Positions 44,400-53,332 of a stretch of 64,000 nucleotides of DNA are shown here, one piece after another. The stretch's first letter is position 1. Every line of letters begins with the position of its first letter. Origin of the DNA: Marisediminitalea aggregata (GTDB lineage Bacteria; Pseudomonadota; Gammaproteobacteria; Enterobacterales; Alteromonadaceae). The stretch covers positions 616,439-680,438 of the forward strand of contig NZ_FQWD01000002.1 of assembly GCF_900129565.1 (NCBI RefSeq), in the 5' to 3' direction. Made by a program: the position numbers and the translations under genes. The notes beneath the pieces were generated by a model that had not been told where the DNA came from, searched no databases, and saw only the letters and a list, made by a program, of their open reading frames with translations.

Positions 44400-46664
44400 T
44401 TGTTGTCGACATCATCCTGCGCAAACACAAGGCCTCACGCCCGAACGGTTTTATTGCTGTGTCACCTGTGTGCTGCCTCACTCACTCTGCCAGCCTGGGC
44501 ACAAAGCGATAGCGCAGAAGATGCCGCCTGTATTGTGACACCACCGCCATTCGATGAGAGCCGTTTATTATCGAAGAAACAAGTGAAAGTGATGTCTGAC
44601 TCTGCGGAAGTGCTGGAAAATCAATTGGCCAGCTTTGCCGGAAACGTAGACATTACCACCGACAGTGCAGTGATCCATGCTGAAAAAGCGGAAGTCAGTG
44701 ACAACGGCAAATCCGTTTCAGCAACCGGTAACGTTACTTACAGCGACCGTCAACTCAGCGTTAGCAGCGACGGCTTATCAGTCAGCTCGCAAACTCAGAC
44801 CCTGAATATGCAAAATACGGTTTATCAGTTAACCGGCTTTGTTGGGCATGGTGCCGCTGAAGAAATCGACATCAGCGCTGACGATGGCATAAGCCTCAAA
44901 GAAGTCAGTTTCACTACGTGCCCGCTGGGTCAGGAAGACTGGCGACTGGTTGCCTCAGAAATCAGTATTGAGCAAGGCGAGACCATGGGAGAAGCCCATC
45001 ATACCCGTTTTTACGTGGGTGACGTCCCCGTGCTCTACTTGCCTTACTTTGCCTTTCCAGTAAGTAACCAGCGTCAGAGCGGTTTACTTTTCCCACTGAT
45101 TAGCAGCTCAACGTCTACCGGTATAGATTACGAACAACCGTATTACTGGAATATCGCACCAAATTACGACATGACCATTTCCCCGCGATTGATGTCGAAT
45201 CGCGGTGTCCAGTTAAAGACTGAATTCCGTTATCTGACCGAGAGCTCACAAGGCAACCTGTTTTTGGAATACCTGCCCAACGATACCAAGTTGGCCAGTG
45301 ATGACAGCCGATACTTTTACCGCTACCAGCATCAGGGTATGCTGGGTGACAGTTGGATGGTGAATGCCGATCTGAATGGGATCAGCGACAACAACTACAT
45401 CGTGGATCTGGGCTCAGATTTTTACAACCGCTCAGACACCACCATAAACCGTACACTGGGCGTAGAGTATTTTTCCAATCATGTTGATTTCAGCCTTTAT
45501 GTGCGTGACTTTGACACCATTGGCGATTACGAAGACATCTACCGGGCCCTGCCTGAAGCAAAAATTCAATTGCGTCAGCCGTTGGGCGATATGCTGGCAT
45601 TAACCGTGGATTCAGAACTGGCGTATTTCGACAACGCGCAGGAAAATAACCCGACTGCGCTGCGCTGGCACGTCGCTCCTACTTTGTCTTTGCCCTATCA
45701 ACGCTACTGGGGGGAAATGACCGCAGAGCTAACGGTGATGAACACCTACTATCACCAGCGTGAAATAGAGGGCACACTGCTGGAAGAGGAAGTCAACCGT
45801 ACACTTACCCGCGGACGCTTATTCAGCTCGTTGTATCTGGAGCGCAACGATAATTTGCTCGGCAACAACATGACGGTGACGCTGGAACCTAAAATTCAGT
45901 ACCTGTACACCTCGTACGAAGACCAGTCGAACATTGGTTTATACGACACCACTGCATTGCTAAACGACGTAAACGGCTTATTCCGAGGCCAGGAATTTAC
46001 TGGCCTTGACCGTATTAACGATAACAATCAAATTACTCTGGGTGTCACTTCTCGCGTAATTGACGACGCAAACAGGGAACAATTTGTCGTTAGTTTGGGT
46101 CAGATATTCTATCTTGCAGACACCCGGATCACGGCAACTACCGATGATCGCAATCGTTCGGCGTTAGCCGCGGAGCTGGATTGGCGCTTTGACGACAACT
46201 GGTTTGTGCACTCCACCGTGCAGATTGCTACCGACAACGACAAAGTTGAACGTAGCAGCATGGTGCTGGAATACCGCCGCGACAATGAAAGCCTGGTGCA
46301 AATGAGTCACCGCTTTGTGCGCGATTTGTCAGGTGAAACCATTGACCAGTTGGGCATATCAGCCAGTTGGCCGATTGCGAAAAACTGGCATTGGGTTGGA
46401 CGTTCATACCGGGATCTGGAAAGAGACAGAAGCATCGAGAACTATTTTGGGGTACAGTACGAGTCCTGTTGCTGGGCAGTGCGTTTAGTCGCACAACGCA
46501 GCCTGAGCAATCGCTACGACGCGTTGGGTCAACAGAACACCAACGAGTTTGACTCAAGTATCGGATTACAATTTATATTTAAAGGAATTGGGTCAGCGCG
46601 CTCAAACCGCGACATGCTGGAAGATGGCATGTTCGGTTACCGCCAGCCCTACGTGTTAAATTAA
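44400..46664 (+). CDS. lptD: LPS-assembly protein LptD
   Basis: LptD with LptE inserts LPS in the outer leaflet. The 754-residue precursor has a signal peptide (VLLLCHLCAASLTLPAWA), an N-terminal OstA jellyroll (about 60-180) and a large beta-barrel. The disulfide cysteines that control maturation are present: Cys44 (DAACIV), Cys174 (FTTCPLG) and the adjacent Cys690-Cys691 (ESCCWAV). The start is a TTG (44400 or 44403) because no in-frame ATG precedes the signal peptide. surA follows by 39 bases. Confidence 0.95.
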   Translation: MLSTSSCANTRPHARTVLLLCHLCAASLTLPAWAQSDSAEDAACIVTPPPFDESRLLSKKQVKVMSDSAEVLENQLASFAGNVDITTDSAVIHAEKAEVSDNGKSVSATGNVTYSDRQLSVSSDGLSVSSQTQTLNMQNTVYQLTGFVGHGAAEEIDISADDGISLKEVSFTTCPLGQEDWRLVASEISIEQGETMGEAHHTRFYVGDVPVLYLPYFAFPVSNQRQSGLLFPLISSSTSTGIDYEQPYYWNIAPNYDMTISPRLMSNRGVQLKTEFRYLTESSQGNLFLEYLPNDTKLASDDSRYFYRYQHQGMLGDSWMVNADLNGISDNNYIVDLGSDFYNRSDTTINRTLGVEYFSNHVDFSLYVRDFDTIGDYEDIYRALPEAKIQLRQPLGDMLALTVDSELAYFDNAQENNPTALRWHVAPTLSLPYQRYWGEMTAELTVMNTYYHQREIEGTLLEEEVNRTLTRGRLFSSLYLERNDNLLGNNMTVTLEPKIQYLYTSYEDQSNIGLYDTTALLNDVNGLFRGQEFTGLDRINDNNQITLGVTSRVIDDANREQFVVSLGQIFYLADTRITATTDDRNRSALAAELDWRFDDNWFVHSTVQIATDNDKVERSSMVLEYRRDNESLVQMSHRFVRDLSGETIDQLGISASWPIAKNWHWVGRSYRDLERDRSIENYFGVQYESCCWAVRLVAQRSLSNRYDALGQQNTNEFDSSIGLQFIFKGIGSARSNRDMLEDGMFGYRQPYVLN

Positions 46665-46703
46665 CCGTAGCATTGACCGTTCAAACACTAAGCAAGAGAG
46701 TTT

Positions 46704-47987
46704 ATGAAGTATATTATTCGTGGTTTGTTATTGGGTTTGGTATTAAGCCTGCCTGCCGTTGCTCAGGTACAATTGCTCGACAAAGTCGCCGTGATCGTAG
46801 ATCAGGGTGTGGTGTTGGAAAGCGAAGTCAAAGCCCTGGTCGACGAGGTAAAAGCAGATGCTGAAGCCAAAGGCCAGAAATTACCGTCTGATCTCGCGCT
46901 TCGCACGCAAGCCATTGAGCGCTTAATTCTGAAAAATTTGCAGCTACAGCGCGCGGAAATGATGGGGATCCGAATCAGTGATCCGCAGTTAGATCAAACC
47001 ATCGCGAATATTGCAGGCAATCAGGGCGTATCGGTAGCCCAATTGCGTGAAGAATTATCGCGTCAGGGCATGACTTATGACGATTATCGCGAAAAAGTGC
47101 GCGAAGAGATGATTATGGGCGAAGTGCGCCGCGCCAACGTGCGTCGTCGTATTTACATCACGCCTCAGGAAATTTCCAACCTGATGGAAATCATTGCTCA
47201 ACAAGGTGGCGATCAGGCAGAGTACGAACTGGGCCACATTCTGATTGGATTCCCGGCAGATCCTACCGACGAAGACATTGCTGAAGCCCGTGAACGTGCC
47301 GACAAAGTTATTGATCTGCTGAACAATGGTTCTGAATTTGCACGTATCGCCATTGCAGCATCATCAGGATCAGAAGCCCTAGACGGCGGTAACATGGGCT
47401 GGATGAACATCAATGCCATGCCTACGCTGTTTGCAGACGCTGTGCAAGGAAAACGCAAAAACGCGCTGATTGGTCCGATTCGAAGCGGCGCTGGTTTCCA
47501 CATTCTGAAAATTCTGGATACCCGTGGTATTGAAGTCGTTGAAGTGGAAGAGGTCAATGCACGTCACATCCTTATAAAGCCGTCTATCATTCTGAGCGAG
47601 GAACGCGCTCAAAAAATGCTTAAAGACTTTAAAGAACAAGTCATTGCAGGTGACGCTGATTTTGCAGAGTTAGCCAAGGAACACTCTGCTGACCCAGGCT
47701 CTGCATTGCGTGGTGGTGAATTAGGTTGGGCTGACCCGAACATGTACGTACCGGAATTTAAAGATGCGCTGGCTAAATTGGCGCCCGGAGAGTACAGTGA
47801 ACCAGTACGCTCTACCCACGGCTGGCATTTAATTCAATTGCTTGAACGCCGGGTGGACGACGCAACTGATCAACGCAAGGAAGAGAAAGCCTACCAACTC
47901 CTTTACAATCGTAAATTTGCGGAAGAAAGCGAGAACTGGTTACGCGAAATGCGTGACACGGCTTATATCGAAGTCCTTAGTGAGTAA
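46704..47987 (+). CDS. surA: Periplasmic chaperone/peptidyl-prolyl isomerase SurA
   Basis: SurA guides outer-membrane proteins to BAM. The 427-residue precursor has a signal peptide (to about PAVAQ), an N-terminal chaperone domain (VAVIVDQGVVLESEVKALV) and two parvulin domains (YELGHILIGFP...GFHILKILD and NARHILIKPS...HGWHLIQLLE). It precedes pdxA by 15 bases, the conserved order. Confidence 0.96.
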   Translation: MKYIIRGLLLGLVLSLPAVAQVQLLDKVAVIVDQGVVLESEVKALVDEVKADAEAKGQKLPSDLALRTQAIERLILKNLQLQRAEMMGIRISDPQLDQTIANIAGNQGVSVAQLREELSRQGMTYDDYREKVREEMIMGEVRRANVRRRIYITPQEISNLMEIIAQQGGDQAEYELGHILIGFPADPTDEDIAEARERADKVIDLLNNGSEFARIAIAASSGSEALDGGNMGWMNINAMPTLFADAVQGKRKNALIGPIRSGAGFHILKILDTRGIEVVEVEEVNARHILIKPSIILSEERAQKMLKDFKEQVIAGDADFAELAKEHSADPGSALRGGELGWADPNMYVPEFKDALAKLAPGEYSEPVRSTHGWHLIQLLERRVDDATDQRKEEKAYQLLYNRKFAEESENWLREMRDTAYIEVLSE

Positions 47988-48002
47988 ACTTAAGGCCTCT
48001 TA

Positions 48003-48986
48003 ATGACACCGTTAAAAATTGCAGTAACCCCTGGCGAGCCCGCCGGGGTTGGACCTGACCTGACTATTGAACTGGCCCAACAATCGTGGCCAGCGCAGCT
48101 GGTTATTTTCGCCGACGAAGCCATGATGCAGGAACGTGCCAGCATGTTGGGTAAACCACTCAAGCTGACACACTACACGCCCGGCGAAACCCGCATCCAG
48201 GAACCCGGAGAATTATTCATCCAGCCCATTCCAGCGGCTGTTCCTGTGGTGCCAGGTGAACTGAACAGTGAAAACGGCCACTACGTCGTGGAAACACTAC
48301 GCCAGGCATGCCAGGCAAACATCGAAGGCGATTTTGATGCGGTCGTTACCGGCCCGGTGAACAAAGGCATCATCAATAAAGCCGGTATTTCATTCAGTGG
48401 CCACACTGAGTTCTTTGCCCATCAATCGAATACGATTGATGTGGTAATGTTACTGTCTACCGAAGGTCTGAATGTTGCGCTGGCTACCACACACATTCCG
48501 CTGGAATATGTGTCCAGAGCGATTACGCGCGAGCGATTGCACAAGGTCATTCACATCATTCACACCGACCTGAAGCTGAAGTTCAACATTACCCAGCCGC
48601 ACATTTATGTATGTGGTTTAAACCCCCATGCGGGTGAAGACGGTCACATTGGCCGGGAAGAGATCGAAACCATTACCCCTGCGCTGAACGAGCTGCGTGA
48701 ACAGGGTATTCATATTACCGGTCCGCTGCCTGCAGACACTATTTTTCAACAAAAATACCTGGCCGATGCCGACGTTGTACTCGCGATGTACCACGATCAG
48801 GGCCTACCCGTGCTAAAATATAAAGGCTTTGGTGCATCCGTGAACATCACACTGGGATTACCCTTTATTCGTACATCCGTTGATCACGGTACCGCGCTGG
48901 ACCTGGCGGGTAAAGGCGAAGCCGACAGTGGCAGCTTTACCCAGGCAATGCTTAAAGCAATCGAGTTAGCAAAACACCAACAATGA
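48003..48986 (+). CDS. pdxA: 4-hydroxythreonine-4-phosphate dehydrogenase
   Basis: PdxA oxidises 4-phosphohydroxy-L-threonine for vitamin B6 synthesis. Family motifs: [40 protein letters not shown] (metal His), [14 protein letters not shown] and [13 protein letters not shown]. At 327 residues it matches the family. The stop overlaps the rsmA start by 4 bases. Confidence 0.97.
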   Translation: MTPLKIAVTPGEPAGVGPDLTIELAQQSWPAQLVIFADEAMMQERASMLGKPLKLTHYTPGETRIQEPGELFIQPIPAAVPVVPGELNSENGHYVVETLRQACQANIEGDFDAVVTGPVNKGIINKAGISFSGHTEFFAHQSNTIDVVMLLSTEGLNVALATTHIPLEYVSRAITRERLHKVIHIIHTDLKLKFNITQPHIYVCGLNPHAGEDGHIGREEIETITPALNELREQGIHITGPLPADTIFQQKYLADADVVLAMYHDQGLPVLKYKGFGASVNITLGLPFIRTSVDHGTALDLAGKGEADSGSFTQAMLKAIELAKHQQ

Positions 48987-49795
48987 ATAAAACGCATTTA
49001 GGTCATACCGCGCGTAAGCGGTTTGGTCAGAACTTTTTAAATGACACCTTTGTCATCGAACAGATCGTCGATGCCATTAATCCGCAAGACGGCGACAATC
49101 TGGTGGAAATCGGCCCCGGATTAGGCGCATTAACCGATCCGGTTTGTGAGAGAGTCAATGCGCTGACCGTGGTAGAGCTGGACCGTGACCTGGCAAAACG
49201 GTTGCGTCACCACCCTTTCCACGGTAGCAAGCTGACGATTGTTGAGCAGGATGCCCTGAAAGTCGATTTTGCTGAACTCGCAAAGGTCGATGCGCCGCTA
49301 CGCGTATTTGGCAACCTGCCGTACAACATATCAACGCCGATCATGTTCCATTTATTCAGTTTTGCAAATCTGATCAAAGATATGCACTTTATGTTTCAAA
49401 AAGAGGTGGTGAATCGACTGGCCGCCACACCTGGGCATAAAAACTATGGCCGCCTGTCGGTAATGGCGCAATACTACTGTAAAGTTCAACCCGTTATTAA
49501 CGTGCCGCCCGGTGCTTTTGTGCCACCTCCCAAAGTGGAATCTGCGGTGGTGAGATTAACCCCGCACACTACGCCTCCGGTGCAGGTAAGCTCAGTAAAA
49601 ACCCTCGAACGCGTCTGTACGTTAGCGTTTAATCAACGCCGTAAAACCATTCGCAATAGTTTGAAAGAATGCATAGAAGAAGCACAGTTGCTGGCACTGG
49701 GCATTGACCCAACCCGCCGCGCCGAAACCCTGTCGTTGCAGGATTATGCCGTGATAGCCAATTGGGTAGACGAACATGACAACACCGACGCCTGA
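48983..49795 (+). CDS. rsmA: 16S rRNA dimethyladenosine methyltransferase
   Basis: RsmA (KsgA) dimethylates A1518 and A1519 of 16S rRNA late in 30S assembly. Motifs: [30 protein letters not shown] (SAM site) and [12 protein letters not shown] (NLPY catalytic motif). The 270-residue length is typical. It overlaps pdxA by 4 bases and apaG by 20 bases. Confidence 0.97.
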   Translation: MNKTHLGHTARKRFGQNFLNDTFVIEQIVDAINPQDGDNLVEIGPGLGALTDPVCERVNALTVVELDRDLAKRLRHHPFHGSKLTIVEQDALKVDFAELAKVDAPLRVFGNLPYNISTPIMFHLFSFANLIKDMHFMFQKEVVNRLAATPGHKNYGRLSVMAQYYCKVQPVINVPPGAFVPPPKVESAVVRLTPHTTPPVQVSSVKTLERVCTLAFNQRRKTIRNSLKECIEEAQLLALGIDPTRRAETLSLQDYAVIANWVDEHDNTDA

Positions 49796-50174
49796 GTCTA
49801 ATTTGGCCGAATTGGTTTCAATTCGGGTAGTAACGCGGCATCTGCCGGAGCATCTGCCTTCCGACAGTGACAAGTTCGCGTTTGCCTATCAAATTACCAT
49901 CATGAATCACAACAGTTGCGCGGTCACGCTAACCCACCGCTACTGGCTTGTCACTGACGCCAATGGCAAACAAACAGAAGTGAGTGGCGAAGGTGTCGTT
50001 GGCAAACAGCCAACTATTGAACCCGGCGAAAGTTTTCAGTATACCAGTGGCTCAGTGATCGACACGCAAGTGGGTACCATGCAAGGTCACTACGAAATGA
50101 AAACCGAGCAAGGCGAGACCTTTCGCGTACCAATCGATCCATTTCGTTTAGCCCTGCCAAACATTATTAATTAG
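49776..50174 (+). CDS. apaG: ApaG family protein
   Basis: This 132-residue single ApaG (FN3-like) domain shows [42 protein letters not shown] and [20 protein letters not shown]. Its biochemical role is uncertain; the name comes from co-transcription with apaH. Its start lies 20 bases inside rsmA and apaH follows after 4 bases. Confidence 0.95.
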   Translation: MTTPTPESNLAELVSIRVVTRHLPEHLPSDSDKFAFAYQITIMNHNSCAVTLTHRYWLVTDANGKQTEVSGEGVVGKQPTIEPGESFQYTSGSVIDTQVGTMQGHYEMKTEQGETFRVPIDPFRLALPNIIN

Positions 50175-50178
50175 GCAC

Positions 50179-50985
50179 ATGGCAAGATACGTCATTGGGG
50201 ATATTCAGGGCTGTTACGAAGGACTTTCCCGATTACTGGACAAAGTTAAGTTTGATCCTGCCTGCGATACACTCTACGCCGTGGGAGATCTGATTGCTCG
50301 CGGCGAGGACTCCCTGAGCACAATTCAACTTCTACGTAGTCTGGGAAACCAGTTCAGCACCGTGCTGGGCAATCACGACCTGCATTTCCTGGCCGTCTCG
50401 CAAGGCCTGAAAAAAGTCAAAGCCAATGACAAGCTGGATACCTTACTGGCCTGCCCTGAACTCCCGGATATCATTGAGTGGTACCGCCAATGGCCGCTGG
50501 CCATGATGCTCGACGACAATACAATAATGGTACACGCCGGTTTATACCCGGACTGGTCTTTGTCACAACTGTGTGCCCTGAGTCAGGAAATCAGTGATGA
50601 GCTGCAAAGCGCCCGTTGGTGCCAGTTGCTGGAAAACATGTATGGCAATGGCCCGACGCATTGGGATCAAGGCCTTTCTGGTGCGGCGCGGCAGCGATTT
50701 ATCATTAACAGTACCACACGCATGCGCTTTTTATCAGCCGACGGCGGACTGAATATGAAAGCCAAATACGCCCCCAAAGATGCACCGGGCTCACTTTGTC
50801 CCTGGTTTAAAGTGAACAATCCTCAGTTACTGCCTGAACAGCGGGTCATATTTGGCCATTGGGCCGCCCTAATGGGTCACACAGAGTCCTCGCAGTTCCA
50901 GGCACTTGATACCGGTTATGTCTGGGGTAACCAACTGACCCTGTTAAACCTCGATCTCGGGCAAACTTTTGCGATCAGCGCTTAA
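50179..50985 (+). CDS. apaH: Symmetrical bis(5'-nucleosyl)-tetraphosphatase
   Basis: ApaH splits Ap4A into two ADP and removes Np4 caps from RNA. This calcineurin-like phosphoesterase has GDIQGCYEGL, VGDLIARGEDS, VLGNHDLHFLA and VHAGLYPDW, all metal-ligand motifs intact. At 268 residues it matches the family. It is the last gene of the lptD-apaH operon. Confidence 0.96.
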   Translation: MARYVIGDIQGCYEGLSRLLDKVKFDPACDTLYAVGDLIARGEDSLSTIQLLRSLGNQFSTVLGNHDLHFLAVSQGLKKVKANDKLDTLLACPELPDIIEWYRQWPLAMMLDDNTIMVHAGLYPDWSLSQLCALSQEISDELQSARWCQLLENMYGNGPTHWDQGLSGAARQRFIINSTTRMRFLSADGGLNMKAKYAPKDAPGSLCPWFKVNNPQLLPEQRVIFGHWAALMGHTESSQFQALDTGYVWGNQLTLLNLDLGQTFAISA

Positions 50986-51057
50986 CCTTTTTCAATTTTG
51001 GTCCGATACTGTATAAACAGAGAGTTAAAGAAGTCTGATCACAGCAATTTATGCCTA

Positions 51058-51097
51058 ATACTTTTGTATCATGCCGTAAAGGTTGGTATAAAAGTAT
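51058..51097. repeat. Imperfect inverted repeat upstream of the chemoreceptor gene
   Basis: Thirteen-base arms ATACTTTTGTATC (51058-51070) and GGTATAAAAGTAT (51085-51097) pair with two mismatches and a 14-base loop. Role unknown; the second arm also contains a TATAAA that could be a -10 element. Confidence 0.4.
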
Positions 51098-51265
51098 CTA
51101 CAGCAATGATTGTTGTATGACTTATCGGGGACTGTTATGGAAGTTTTGCTGTAGGGGACACAGCATCGGGACCTTGAAAGCCAATCAGTAATACCAGACG
51201 CCTGAACAAGCGACGTAGAAACACTGTTTGGATACTAAAAACTATAAAAAGCTCTGGGAGCCAGA

Positions 51266-53290
51266 ATGAATTTAACGGTTAAAGCGCGAATCATCATCGG
51301 GTTTGTCGCAATTAGCGCATTACTCCTTATTATTAGTGTATTTTCATTAGTTAATTTGAGTTCAGTTCATGATGACGTAGAGGAAGTCAACAAGGTTGCC
51401 ATGCCAACCGTGGTGGGTAGCAACACGCTAAAAGCCACATTCCTCAACATGGGTCGATTGACATTTGAAGCGTACATTTCTGAAGACATTCCCTCAGTAG
51501 AGACTAGCCAAACGAATTTCAACGAAGCGAATCAGCGTTTCGACGCCGCGTACAAAAGTCTGGCCGTTACCGTTAAGAATGATCCCAAGCTTAAAGCGTC
51601 ACTGCAAACAGTGCGCGGCCAGTACGAAGAGTACTTGTCTACCGTAAACAGCTTGTACGACAGTCACTTGCAATATCTGCATAAGCGCAACGAAGTGTCC
51701 TCTCGCCTGATGGACGTAGAAGACAATGCTGACGATGCGTCAACTTACCTGCTGGACTTTAGCGACACAGACGAAGTTGCAAGAAGCACTAAACTCAAAA
51801 AAGCGTCTCAGCTTGGCAGCGAATTAGAGACCCGCTTGTTAACACTCATGACGGTGACGTCTGATTACATTAAAACGCAGACCCTGGTGCGTGCTGATAC
51901 GCTGAGCAACGAAGTTAAATTTGCGGTCGATGCCATAAACGAGCAACTCGATGCTATGTTAGCGGCGGCAGATGGCCAGGATAACACTGGTATGTTAGGT
52001 GACATCGAAGGCCTGGTAAACGATGCCATTGATGCCGTCACAGGTAGCGACGGGATTATTCAGCTACACATGACACGTCTGGAGTTGAGAAACCAAACGC
52101 AACAGTCTCTTAGTCAGGCCGACAATAAGGCCTCAGAAGCCATTAATGAGTTAGAAAACCTGCTGGCTCTGACTAACCAGAAAGCAAAATCACTGGAAGA
52201 ACAAGTCACCGCTAGCGTAGCAACCGGGACAACCAGCGTCTTTGTTATTGTTGCAATTTCACTGGTCGTTGCCTTCTTCACCGGTATGAAAACGGTGTCG
52301 GCCATTACTGTGCCTCTAGCGAAGGTGAACGAATTGCTTAACATTGCCTCTTCTGGTGATCTGACTCACAACCTCGACGACTCCAAGCAGGACGAATTCG
52401 GTCAGTTGGCAAAGAACTGTAATAAGCTCATATCCAGTCTGAAAGACCTTATCCAGGGTATTAATCTGCGCGCTGAACAACTCGCAGCAGCGTCAGAACA
52501 AACCTCAGCGGTTACCACGCAAACCACGAAGTCGATTCAGGATCAGAAAACGCAGATTGGCCTGGTGGCAACGGCCACCACCGAAATGCATTCAACGTCT
52601 CAGCTAGTGACACAAAATGCAGAAAATACACTGGAAGAAATTCGTCATGCCGACGAAGAGTCTAACAAAGTGCGTACAATTTCACTGGAAAATAAAACCA
52701 CTATTGAAGTATTGGCACGCGACGTTGATCAGGCTGCCCAGGTTATTAATAAACTGCATCAGGACAGCGCCAGTATTGGTAGCATACTCGACGTTATTCG
52801 CGGTATCGCCGACCAAACAAACTTATTAGCATTGAACGCGGCTATCGAGGCTGCCCGGGCTGGTGAACAGGGCCGGGGCTTTGCCGTGGTTGCGGATGAA
52901 GTACGAACTCTTGCCAGCAGAACTCAGGAATCCACGCAAGAAATCAATGCCATGATTGAGGTGCTTCAGGAAGGCGCAGAGAAAGCCGTGGCCGTGATGA
53001 ATCAGGGCAAAGAGCAAACGGCGAAATGTGTTGAACAAACCGACATGGCCACTCGTGCTCTTGATGTGATTTCCGAGGCTGTGCATCGCGCCCATGACGT
53101 GAGTTCGCAAATCGAACAATCTGCACGCGAGCAAAATCTGGTGTCTCAGGATATCAGCGAGAAACTGGAAACCATCGTGGGCATTGCTGAAGAAACTACC
53201 GTGGGTGCACAACAGACGTCGGAGTCCAGCTCCGAAGTCGCCCGTTTGGCCGAAGAGTTACAAAGCTCAATTCGCCAGTTCAAAGTATAA
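51266..53290 (+). CDS. Methyl-accepting chemotaxis protein
   Basis: This 674-residue transmembrane chemoreceptor has TM1 (about 8-30), a helical periplasmic sensor (about 31-320, rich in coiled coil), TM2 ([17 protein letters not shown], about 323-340), a HAMP domain and a signalling hairpin with tip [20 protein letters not shown] followed by [19 protein letters not shown]. No CheB/CheR-binding pentapeptide is seen at the C-terminus (IRQFKV). The ligand is unknown. The gene stands alone with a 280-base upstream region and a hairpin after it. Confidence 0.95.
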   Translation: MNLTVKARIIIGFVAISALLLIISVFSLVNLSSVHDDVEEVNKVAMPTVVGSNTLKATFLNMGRLTFEAYISEDIPSVETSQTNFNEANQRFDAAYKSLAVTVKNDPKLKASLQTVRGQYEEYLSTVNSLYDSHLQYLHKRNEVSSRLMDVEDNADDASTYLLDFSDTDEVARSTKLKKASQLGSELETRLLTLMTVTSDYIKTQTLVRADTLSNEVKFAVDAINEQLDAMLAAADGQDNTGMLGDIEGLVNDAIDAVTGSDGIIQLHMTRLELRNQTQQSLSQADNKASEAINELENLLALTNQKAKSLEEQVTASVATGTTSVFVIVAISLVVAFFTGMKTVSAITVPLAKVNELLNIASSGDLTHNLDDSKQDEFGQLAKNCNKLISSLKDLIQGINLRAEQLAAASEQTSAVTTQTTKSIQDQKTQIGLVATATTEMHSTSQLVTQNAENTLEEIRHADEESNKVRTISLENKTTIEVLARDVDQAAQVINKLHQDSASIGSILDVIRGIADQTNLLALNAAIEAARAGEQGRGFAVVADEVRTLASRTQESTQEINAMIEVLQEGAEKAVAVMNQGKEQTAKCVEQTDMATRALDVISEAVHRAHDVSSQIEQSAREQNLVSQDISEKLETIVGIAEETTVGAQQTSESSSEVARLAEELQSSIRQFKV

Positions 53291-53298
53291 ACACAGGT

Positions 53299-53329
53299 AT
53301 CGGGCAAACGGCGGTGTCGTTTGCCCGAT
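53299..53329. terminator. Strong hairpin between convergent genes
   Basis: A perfect 12-bp stem, ATCGGGCAAACG/CGTTTGCCCGAT, with a 7-base loop. It lies between the stops of the chemoreceptor and GH115 genes. The T tract is weak, so it may be a terminator or an mRNA-end stabiliser. Confidence 0.65.
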
Positions 53330-53332
53330 GTG

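Noticed and set aside
51100-51265. Possible c-di-GMP (GEMM) riboswitch before the chemoreceptor gene
   Set aside because: A GGGGAC...GAAAGCC stretch looked suggestive, but the conserved CACGCACAGGGCAAACC and GGACGCAAAGCC segments are not present.
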